The position numbers and the translations under genes are program-made. Of a DNA stretch of 20,605 nucleotides, positions 1 through 7,077 are shown piece by piece. This stretch comes from a bacterium. Its GTDB lineage: Bacteria > Ratteibacteria > UBA8468 > B48-G9 > JAFGKM01. The notes under the pieces are model-generated. The model worked only from the letters and a program-made list of their open reading frames with translations. It had not been told where the DNA came from and made no database searches. Positions within the stretch are counted from its first letter, which is position 1. Each line of letters begins with the position of its first letter. The DNA is taken from positions 1 through 20,605 of the forward strand of contig JAOAEP010000061.1 of the NCBI GenBank assembly GCA_026416755.1, in the 5' to 3' direction.

Positions 1-680
1 AAGTAACAAAGTATGCTGTAATAATAGATAAAGTAGAGAATACAAAAAAGACGGTCGCAAGCGAAAAACTAATGCCACTTTTAGCAATTATTGACCCAAA
101 TCTTCTTGATTATTTACCAGAAAAACTTATATCTGCAACAGGTATGGATGCATTTTGTCATTCTATAGAAAGTTATCTTGCAACTACTTCTGATTATATG
201 TCTAAATTATTTGCATCTGAATCATTAAAATTAATTTCTGAAAATTTAGAAAAAGCAGTAAAAGGAGATAAAATAAGTAGAGAAAAAGTATTTCTTGCTT
301 CAACCTTTGCAGGATTTGCTATAAATAGAACAGGAACAATAATAGTCCACGGTATAGGATATTCATTAACAATTAAATACGGTATTCATCATGGAACTGC
401 CAATGCTCTATTTTTACCATATGTATTGGAATTTATGAAAGAAAATGGATATAAAGAGGAAATAAAAGAGATAGAAAGAATTATTGGTATAACTTCAGAA
501 CTTCCAAACTTAATAAGTAAAATAGGACTGCCTATAAAACTAAGAGAGATAGGTGTAAAAAAGGAAGATATTGAAGAACTTATAAATTTATCAATTAAAG
601 GTTGTGAAAGAGCAATGAAAAGAATGAAATTTGTTTTAAGCAGAGAGGATTTCTTGAAAATTATAACTTCTGCATATTAA
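1..680 (+). CDS. Iron-containing alcohol dehydrogenase, C-terminal part (5' end outside window)
   Basis: This is the C-terminal part of a group III (iron-containing) alcohol dehydrogenase, which interconverts alcohols and aldehydes/ketones with NAD(P)H. The frame is open from base 3 and continues upstream of the first visible ATG at 72: it reads VTKYAVIID and then ASEKLMPLLAIIDP, both typical of the family interior, so the ATG at 72 is not the start. About 225 of a usual 380 or so residues are visible. The metal-ligand pattern is present: Asp and His in GMDAFCH, His in IVHG, and a second His 14 residues later in IHHGTAN. The His that often follows four residues after the IVHG His is Tyr here. 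The gene converges on the minus-strand glycan locus, with 47 bp between them and no obvious hairpin terminator. The substrate cannot be told from the sequence. Confidence 0.93.
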   Translation, partial: VTKYAVIIDKVENTKKTVASEKLMPLLAIIDPNLLDYLPEKLISATGMDAFCHSIESYLATTSDYMSKLFASESLKLISENLEKAVKGDKISREKVFLASTFAGFAINRTGTIIVHGIGYSLTIKYGIHHGTANALFLPYVLEFMKENGYKEEIKEIERIIGITSELPNLISKIGLPIKLREIGVKKEDIEELINLSIKGCERAMKRMKFVLSREDFLKIITSAY

Positions 681-727
681 AAATATAGTCTTTTCGAATC
701 CTGCCATTAAAATTTAAAATCTGTTTT

Positions 728-2383
728 TTAGTTATTCCATAAAACATTCGCAAAATCTTTTAAAAAGTTATATTTTCTTTGCCATGTTGTATACATAAAA
801 CCAATTATATTGTTAAATTTTTTCGATATTTCATACCAACCTTTAACATCTTCCATATTATTTGCATCGTAATAGCAGGCAATTAAAACTTTAAATCCAT
901 GATTATAAAAAAACTCTAAACTTTTCTCTCTCGGTTTTCCTCCCCAGACAGCAATAATAATATCCTTTGGTATATAATTCCATGAACCAGTAAAATCACC
1001 TTCAACAAGATAATAGTAACTTTTTGCGTTATGATTTGGGTCAAACATATCAGACCATATATAAATTTCTACTTTTGGATTATATTTACGTAGTATTTCT
1101 GCCTGTCGTGTTACACATTCTCCAAGAAGTCTAGCCATATCTCTCCCATAACAAACATTACATGTTCCACCCATTCTAACTTCATCCATATTTAATAAGA
1201 CCTTCTTATAACTTAAATTTTCCCATAATAACTTTGCTTCATGTTCAAATATTTCATAAATTTCTGGTTCTGTCATACAAACTGTTACTTGACTATCATA
1301 AATTAACATTGGATGATACCAACTAACTCTTAATCTTTGTCCATCTTTTATGCGACTATCTGGAGTTATTTTAATTTTTGGTGAGGGTCTATCAAAATTT
1401 GTCCATAAATTAAAATTAAGATCAATTAATGGTTCATAATCTTTCCCTTCTTCATAAATTTCTCCGTTTTCTTCACCTTTTACAATTAGAGGTGTTCCTG
1501 ATCGCCTCAACACATTTATAGGTCCAATTTCTTCAATAGACCAGTTATCCAACCAGAATTTACCTTCTTTGGCTCCCCATACACCTGCATAAACACGAAC
1601 CTTTTCAAATTTTTGACTGTTAAAAATTATAGAAATTTTTCTCCAATCACATGTTGATGGAATATTAAAAGTTCTTGGTGCTAAATCTTTTTTATCCCCA
1701 AGAACCAGCATTTTAAAACAACCTTCTGGTTTTAAATTTTCTGTTTTTACCCAAATACTCATACGATAACATCTATAAGGTTTAACAGAAATTTCCTGCA
1801 TTATTCTACCATGCCCATATGGATTCAAACTAAAATTTTCAAATCTAATAGAAGTATTACCACTTTTTTTTATTTCTTTTTCTACAAAACTTACTTCCCC
1901 TGGCTGATCATGAAAGTTAAAATTTTTAAACCTATTTCCTGTAAACTCTTCAAAATCACCATTTAAAATATTAGTATCTGCATCAGAAGTGAAAATTGCT
2001 TCATTCCCTTTAACAATAAAAAGTGCATTTTTTACTGGTAATCCTTCCGCAAGATATTTGTTATGGGATAAAATTCCACCGCCATATCCAATAGAAAAAA
2101 CAGAAGGTATCAATTCAATATTTAATTTTTCACAATAATTTTTAATCTCTTTTAAATTCTTAAAATATTTATCATCTTTTTTACACAGAGAATCAAGGCC
2201 TGCAGAAAGTATAACTCCATTATAATTATTTTCTCTTGCCTCATTTAAAATATCTTTAATTTTCTGAATATCTTCTTCTCTTTGAAAGTTAAACCCAAAA
2301 ATCCATAGAAATCTATTTTCAAAATTTTCACATTTTATAATATTTGGAATTAATAAAATTAAAAGTAAAAATTTTTTTTTCAT
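728..2383 (-). CDS. Exported GH20-like TIM-barrel glycosidase interrupted by a carbohydrate-binding module
   Basis: This is a 551-residue protein, last in the operon. It starts with a short basic segment and a hydrophobic stretch (residues 1-18), consistent with export; the Cys at 18 is preceded by Lys, so it is a poor lipobox. Residues 25-125 look like the first strands of a TIM barrel. Residues 138-287 look like a CBM4/9-type jelly roll (NILNGDFEE opening, ISVKPYRCYRMSIWVKT core, FWLDN closing). The barrel then resumes with VLLNMDEV (Asp400-Glu401), which resembles the Asp-Glu pair of GH20 and the IGCDEV of the GH20 encoded in this same operon. The start codon directly abuts the TAA of the upstream gene (no intervening base) and lacks a good Shine-Dalgarno, suggesting translational coupling. 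A role in cleaving a hexosamine-containing glycan outside the cytoplasm is inferred; the family assignment is tentative. Confidence 0.75.
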   Translation of the reverse strand: MKKKFLLLILLIPNIIKCENFENRFLWIFGFNFQREEDIQKIKDILNEARENNYNGVILSAGLDSLCKKDDKYFKNLKEIKNYCEKLNIELIPSVFSIGYGGGILSHNKYLAEGLPVKNALFIVKGNEAIFTSDADTNILNGDFEEFTGNRFKNFNFHDQPGEVSFVEKEIKKSGNTSIRFENFSLNPYGHGRIMQEISVKPYRCYRMSIWVKTENLKPEGCFKMLVLGDKKDLAPRTFNIPSTCDWRKISIIFNSQKFEKVRVYAGVWGAKEGKFWLDNWSIEEIGPINVLRRSGTPLIVKGEENGEIYEEGKDYEPLIDLNFNLWTNFDRPSPKIKITPDSRIKDGQRLRVSWYHPMLIYDSQVTVCMTEPEIYEIFEHEAKLLWENLSYKKVLLNMDEVRMGGTCNVCYGRDMARLLGECVTRQAEILRKYNPKVEIYIWSDMFDPNHNAKSYYYLVEGDFTGSWNYIPKDIIIAVWGGKPREKSLEFFYNHGFKVLIACYYDANNMEDVKGWYEISKKFNNIIGFMYTTWQRKYNFLKDFANVLWNN

Positions 2384-3196
2384 TTAAAGATATGGACTCA
2401 AATATTCAATTGCTTTTTTTATATCTTCTATTTGTTTCTCTCCACTTATTTCTCTCTCTATTATTATTGGTCCTTTAAATCCTTTATTTTTAAGTCGTCT
2501 TATAAGAACAGGGAAATTTACCATCCCCTCTCCAATAGGAACCTCTATCCCAAGAGATTCATCTCTATTGGGCCAAAGTCCATCTTTTCCATGCATACTC
2601 TTCACATATTCTCCAAAGATTTCAACAGCATCTAATGGATTTGCTTTTCCATATAATATTAAATTTGCGGGGTCAAGATTTATTCCAACATTTTCCATCC
2701 CTATATCAATTATGGTTCTCTTTAAAGTTGATGGTAATTCCTGTCCTGTTTCAAAACAAAATATTTGATTGTTTTCTTTGCATTTTTTTACTACCTCTTT
2801 AATAATAGGAATGAAAGATTTATAAACAGGGTCTTCTTCATCATCTGGAATGAAACCTATATGGGAAACAATATAATTGACGTTCATTTCCTTAACAAAA
2901 TCAGAAAATTTCAGAGATAATTTCAATCTTTCTTCTCTATATTTTTCTGCAACAAGCCCCATCGTAGAAGGTCCGTCTTTATTATTAAAAATCTGTCCTT
3001 TAAATAACATAAAAACAGAAAAAATTTCAATTTCAAATTTTTCTGCTATTTTCTTAATTTTATATGGATCAAAATTATCAATCTCTTCTGCAATAAACCC
3101 AATTTGACATAAAGACAATTTTAGTGATTTAACTTTATTAAAACTTTCTTCTAAATTTTTTGAACTAACTATTAATCCAAGTTTTATATCATCCAT
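2384..3196 (-). CDS. Sugar phosphate isomerase/epimerase (xylose-isomerase-like TIM barrel)
   Basis: This is a 270-residue protein of the AP-endonuclease-2/xylose-isomerase-like TIM-barrel family, whose members interconvert sugars or sugar phosphates using a divalent metal. The four usual ligand positions are visible in order: Glu in CFETGQE, Asp in NLDPANL, His in SMHGKD and Glu in IIEREIS. There is no signal peptide, so it should be cytoplasmic. A Shine-Dalgarno (GGAG, complement of 3202-3205) sits five bases before the ATG at 3196. It lies 13 bp downstream of the NagB-like gene and directly abuts the start of the next gene, so it is a central member of the operon. Its substrate is probably a breakdown product of the glycan handled by its neighbours; the sequence does not identify it. 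Confidence 0.88.
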   Translation of the reverse strand: MDDIKLGLIVSSKNLEESFNKVKSLKLSLCQIGFIAEEIDNFDPYKIKKIAEKFEIEIFSVFMLFKGQIFNNKDGPSTMGLVAEKYREERLKLSLKFSDFVKEMNVNYIVSHIGFIPDDEEDPVYKSFIPIIKEVVKKCKENNQIFCFETGQELPSTLKRTIIDIGMENVGINLDPANLILYGKANPLDAVEIFGEYVKSMHGKDGLWPNRDESLGIEVPIGEGMVNFPVLIRRLKNKGFKGPIIIEREISGEKQIEDIKKAIEYLSPYL

Positions 3197-3209
3197 TTTA
3201 TCTCCTTTT

Positions 3210-4160
3210 TTAATTACATTCTGGGATAAGTGGACCGGCTAATTCTTTTAAGAAAAATAGTTTCCCAGGTAAAGTTGGCATAAAACTACTTGGAACCCAT
3301 ATATCGGGTCCATATCTTAAAGTTACCCACAAACTCATTCCCTGCCACATCATACCCCTTCCAAGTGAACCATCAGCCCCTCCTATAATCTTATCTGCTT
3401 TTAAAAATATCCCAGGCCCAATCGTATTTGCAAAACATGGAACTAAAGTAGTTCTGCTTTTAAAACTTGTTATTGCATTTTGTTCTATTGTTAATGGATG
3501 TAATTTCGCTCCTAAACGATACTCCTGCTTTTTCCATTCTTCCTCTGATTTAAATTCTTCTGCAAAATGAGGTTCCCAAAAAGCAATATGAAAAACTCTT
3601 CCTATTCCAAATATTACAACAAGTTTTGCTCCTTTTTCTCTTAATTCTTTTATTTTTTCTGGATATTGAGGTAATAATTTTTTTGTTGCAAAAAATCTCT
3701 GATTTTTAGGAATAGTGAGATTTTCAAGAGGTCCATAAAATGCATTCTCCATAGCATTCTGAAAAGCCCCTGGATTATCCGGAGGTAATGTATTCCCTTC
3801 TTTATCACTCCATTCATCCATATTAAATCCCCATACATGCTTACAATCAATACCCCATTCTTTTAAAAAATAAACAGTCCATTTATACATCCCCATGGGT
3901 CCAACAGGTAAAATTAAAATTATATTTCTCCCTTCCTCTTTCGCCAAACATATCTCATAAGCAATCTCATGTCCCATTTTTACATTAAACTCCTCAAGTG
4001 TATCACAACAAATTGGAGTAAAATCCTTATGCCACCAACTTTGTCTCTCTGTAATTTTTTCTGGAGGATATGAACAACATTTTTCTATCTTTTTTAAATC
4101 CCATCCTTTAGGGAAAAAATTTTCAAGAAGAGAACCTTTTATTGTATCTATTAGGTTCAT
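3210..4160 (-). CDS. Divergent NagB-family (glucosamine-6-phosphate deaminase/isomerase-like) protein
   Basis: This 316-residue protein is related to glucosamine-6-phosphate deaminase, which converts glucosamine 6-phosphate to fructose 6-phosphate and ammonia. Recognisable blocks are LPVGPMGMYK (phosphate-loop region), FNMDEW (Asp115, matching general base Asp72 of E. coli NagB), GIGRVFHIAFWEP (His191 and Glu196, matching His143 and Glu148) and ANTIGPGIFLKADKIIGG near the C-terminus. The position equivalent to catalytic-triad Asp141 is Val189, and the following Gly is Phe190. It is about 50 residues longer than classical NagB, with an extended N-terminus and C-terminus. A strong Shine-Dalgarno (complement of 4165-4170) sets the start. 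It lies between the esterase and the isomerase genes with 18 and 13 bp gaps. The fold is confident; normal deaminase activity is doubtful because of the missing Asp. Confidence 0.83.
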   Translation of the reverse strand: MNLIDTIKGSLLENFFPKGWDLKKIEKCCSYPPEKITERQSWWHKDFTPICCDTLEEFNVKMGHEIAYEICLAKEEGRNIILILPVGPMGMYKWTVYFLKEWGIDCKHVWGFNMDEWSDKEGNTLPPDNPGAFQNAMENAFYGPLENLTIPKNQRFFATKKLLPQYPEKIKELREKGAKLVVIFGIGRVFHIAFWEPHFAEEFKSEEEWKKQEYRLGAKLHPLTIEQNAITSFKSRTTLVPCFANTIGPGIFLKADKIIGGADGSLGRGMMWQGMSLWVTLRYGPDIWVPSSFMPTLPGKLFFLKELAGPLIPECN

Positions 4161-4178
4161 AAATACCTCCTTTTTTAA

Positions 4179-5186
4179 TCATAAATATTTTTCAAAAAAA
4201 ATAAATGCTTTTCTTCCACTAAACTGATGGGCCCCTTTAAATATATCTATATGTAAGTTTTGACTTGCTTTCAAAAATTTATAAATTTTTTTTATTTTTT
4301 TTAGTGCTTTCATTACTTCTGAGTATGTATACAAAGGGTCATTTTCTCCATATTCAATAAGTAAAGGTCTAGGTGCTATAAGACCAGCTATATCAGGTAT
4401 ATCAGCATATAAATAAATATCTGGGATATATTGACAAGGACAACACCCCCTTTCAATTAACATATCTTTAAAGTTATCAAAATATCCACTTATACATGCT
4501 GCTTTTATCCTTTCATCAATTGCACTCAAATAAAGAGTGAATGTTCCACCCCAAGAAAGACCAATGCATCCTATTCTATCCCTATCAATTTCTTCTCTTG
4601 ATTGTAAATAATCTAATGCTCTTATACCATCTAATATTCTTAAGCCAACCATAATTTTACCAATTAACAAAAATGCTGTAAACATCCAACTACAATGTTC
4701 GCCATAAGGTGTTGTCTCTCCAAAACATCTTCCATCAGGAGCTAAAACAACATATCCCTTTTCAGCGAATTGATGTCCATAGTCATAATTTAAAGGTTTT
4801 ATATATTGTTGTTTTTCTTTTTCATTTTTATAAATTCCGCAAACATCTACTTTCCCTCTTCCATGTCCATGCAAACATAAAAGTGCCTTATTTTTCTTCT
4901 TAAGTTTTTTGGGAATTAAAATATATGCAGGCACTAAAAAACCATCAAATGATTTAAAAAATATTTTTTCTCTTATATAACTTTTACAATCTACTCTTTC
5001 TATAACTTCTGCTTCCAATGGATAATCTTTTTTAATATCTATCCTTAGTAATTCCAACAATTTAGATTTTAATCCTTTTCGCCACTCTTCAAATTCTTCC
5101 ATATCTTTACATTTAAATTCAAATTTCGGCTTTATATTTTCAACCTCTTTTCTTATATGCTCTAATACTGAAAATTTTACTTCCAT
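4179..5186 (-). CDS. Alpha/beta-hydrolase (dienelactone hydrolase / acetyl esterase-like)
   Basis: This is a 335-residue alpha/beta-hydrolase. The oxyanion region is CLHGHGRGK (about 104-112). The nucleophile elbow is GLSWGG with Ser211, the acid is Asp283 in EYGENDPLYT, and the catalytic His is His320 in KGAHQFSG, so the triad is complete and in the normal order. A helical N-terminal extension of about 75 residues precedes the core, as in Abhydrolase_7 and acetyl-xylan-esterase-like proteins. There is no signal peptide, so it should be cytoplasmic. A strong Shine-Dalgarno (GGAGG, complement of 5191-5195) lies four bases before the ATG. It is 19 bp from the GH20 gene and 18 bp from the NagB-like gene. 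In this setting a role in removing acetyl or other acyl groups from sugars is plausible, but the substrate is inferred only from context. Confidence 0.87.
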   Translation of the reverse strand: MEVKFSVLEHIRKEVENIKPKFEFKCKDMEEFEEWRKGLKSKLLELLRIDIKKDYPLEAEVIERVDCKSYIREKIFFKSFDGFLVPAYILIPKKLKKKNKALLCLHGHGRGKVDVCGIYKNEKEKQQYIKPLNYDYGHQFAEKGYVVLAPDGRCFGETTPYGEHCSWMFTAFLLIGKIMVGLRILDGIRALDYLQSREEIDRDRIGCIGLSWGGTFTLYLSAIDERIKAACISGYFDNFKDMLIERGCCPCQYIPDIYLYADIPDIAGLIAPRPLLIEYGENDPLYTYSEVMKALKKIKKIYKFLKASQNLHIDIFKGAHQFSGRKAFIFFEKYL

Positions 5187-5205
5187 ATATCCTCCTTTTT
5201 TTGGT

Positions 5206-7077
5206 TCATTTTTTAGTTAAACTTTTGTATTTTTCAATTAACAAATTTTCCATTAAAAAAGTACTTTCTTTAAGCCCACCTTCCCTATATCTATATTTCC
5301 AAATTTTTTTAAATTCTTTTATAATCTCTTTTGAATCTTTAATTAATTTTAATAGAATTTTAGAATTGAAATTTTCTCTTTGATATTTTTCTATTATTAA
5401 TTTTGCCCTTAAAAAAGAATGCTTTAATAGTTTTATTGCATGTTTAATTTCTATAGTTTCTAGTATGTTACTATCAACCTTTTTTAAATACTTTTCTATT
5501 TTTTTTATTTGTTTTTCAGCTTTTTTCAATCCCTCTTTCCCTATCCAAAAAGCCATTTGAGGCTTCCATTTTTTATCAGGAAACTCATCTAATTCTTCAT
5601 GAAACAAATAAAAAAAAGGAGATCCATTTGAGGTATAAACACCCGAAGAAAATGAAACTTTACTTAGATCAATTAGAATTTTACTTAATAATAAATTTCT
5701 ATTAAGTGCATATAATCCAACTATCTCTTCAATATTTACATCATAATTTTTTCTCCAACACCAAGAAACACCTGCTCCATACAAAAATCCTGGATAACTT
5801 ATTGGTAAATGTTGCCAATGTCCATTATCTCCCCAATCAGTTATTAAATATCCTTTTGCATTATACCTTGAACCATTAATTGCAGCATTTAACAAGTTGA
5901 CTCTACAGTTTTCCCAAATCCCACCGATTGAATTCCAAGAAGAAGTTCCAGGACAAACATAAAAATCAATTTTATTTTTTGAAAACATCTCACAACTTAA
6001 ATAGAAAGGATGAGTGCTTGAATATCCCCATTCTAAAAGAGTTATATTTTTTGGTAAATCTTTAAATAAATTAGGATAATGCTTTATTACATCTGCCCAT
6101 ATTAAAATTTCTTCTTTGCCATATTTATTAGCAATATTTATTATTTTTAAAATAAAATCTAAATAAACTTTACCTTCTCCATACTTCTTAATTTCTTCTT
6201 TACTTCTAACTCCTAATTTTACTTCATCACAACCTATATTTACCTTATTGCTGGAAAAATTGGGGAGTAGTTGACTTAATAAATTTTCAATAAATGTAAT
6301 AGAATTAGGGTCTGTAGGGCATAAAGCGGAGGGATTTTCAGGGTCTTCTGCTAAGTGTCTATATTCCTTAAGTTTGAGCCAACGATGTAAATGCCCAAAA
6401 CAATTTTGATTTGGAACTAATTCAATAAACTTTTCTTTACAAAATTCATCAATTTTTTTTATTTCTTCAGGGGTAATTGGAGAAGAATTTTTCCAAACAA
6501 TTTCATGTCCTTTATAGGCGAATGTGTGTTCTGTATAAAGTTGTAATTGATTAATTTTCCAAAAACTAAATTTTTCAATTAAATCATATAAAGTTTCCAT
6601 TTTTGGTACCTTCCCTCTACTTATGTCTAACATAATTCCTCTATTTTCAAAATCAGGATAATCTTCTATATAAATAAAAGGTAGTTTGTCCTCTTTAAAA
6701 TTTTGAAGAAGTTGTTTAAATGTTATTAATCCATAATTCAAACCTGCAATGTATTTACTTTTTATTTCAATTCCTTTTTCTCCAATATTTAAGATATATC
6801 CTTGGGATGGAATATTATCAGTATTATCACATATAATTAAGATCGCTTTTTCTTTTTTATCTCTGCAAATTTTTATATCTTTGGCATTAAAGAATTTACA
6901 TAAATCTTTAAGTTTAAATATTAAAAATTTTTTTTCTAAATTTTTTTCAGGAAAAATAGAAATATTTAACAATTTATTTTCATCTATAAACTCAGACCTA
7001 TTTATGATTTTTTTCCCAATGACTATTTTTCTTGGTTTAGGAAATATCTTTAACTCTCTTTCTATTTTTCTTATCAT
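5206..7077 (-). CDS. Glycoside hydrolase family 20 beta-N-acetylhexosaminidase-like protein
   Basis: This is a 623-residue GH20-type enzyme; the family removes terminal GlcNAc or GalNAc by substrate-assisted catalysis. An N-terminal alpha/beta domain (about residues 1-138) leads into the barrel at DYPDFENRGIMLDISRGKVP. NCFGHLHRWL and VNIGCDEVKLG follow; the Asp284-Glu285 pair matches the GH20 polarising Asp and acid/base Glu. Further tryptophan-bearing barrel segments are ILIWADV, LLEWGYSS and LITDWGDNGHWQ. A helical C-terminal region (about 510-623) ends the protein. No signal peptide is seen, so it probably acts in the cytoplasm on imported oligosaccharides. Its ATG overlaps the TGA of the upstream gene (ATGA, 7074-7077), which points to translational coupling within the operon. 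Confidence 0.93.
   Translation of the reverse strand: MIRKIERELKIFPKPRKIVIGKKIINRSEFIDENKLLNISIFPEKNLEKKFLIFKLKDLCKFFNAKDIKICRDKKEKAILIICDNTDNIPSQGYILNIGEKGIEIKSKYIAGLNYGLITFKQLLQNFKEDKLPFIYIEDYPDFENRGIMLDISRGKVPKMETLYDLIEKFSFWKINQLQLYTEHTFAYKGHEIVWKNSSPITPEEIKKIDEFCKEKFIELVPNQNCFGHLHRWLKLKEYRHLAEDPENPSALCPTDPNSITFIENLLSQLLPNFSSNKVNIGCDEVKLGVRSKEEIKKYGEGKVYLDFILKIINIANKYGKEEILIWADVIKHYPNLFKDLPKNITLLEWGYSSTHPFYLSCEMFSKNKIDFYVCPGTSSWNSIGGIWENCRVNLLNAAINGSRYNAKGYLITDWGDNGHWQHLPISYPGFLYGAGVSWCWRKNYDVNIEEIVGLYALNRNLLLSKILIDLSKVSFSSGVYTSNGSPFFYLFHEELDEFPDKKWKPQMAFWIGKEGLKKAEKQIKKIEKYLKKVDSNILETIEIKHAIKLLKHSFLRAKLIIEKYQRENFNSKILLKLIKDSKEIIKEFKKIWKYRYREGGLKESTFLMENLLIEKYKSLTKK

Noticed and set aside
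72..680. ATG at 72 as the start of a complete short dehydrogenase
   Set aside because: The frame is open to the window edge and the upstream codons encode normal family sequence, so the gene is simply cut by the window.
681..727. Rho-independent terminator between the convergent dehydrogenase and glycan operon
   Set aside because: T-runs are present but no convincing GC-containing hairpin precedes them on either strand; the same holds for 17669-17739.
2432..3107. Short plus-strand open frames inside the isomerase gene, and similar frames in other genes
   Set aside because: They overlap well-supported minus-strand genes, lack family motifs, and are expected by chance in AT-rich sequence.
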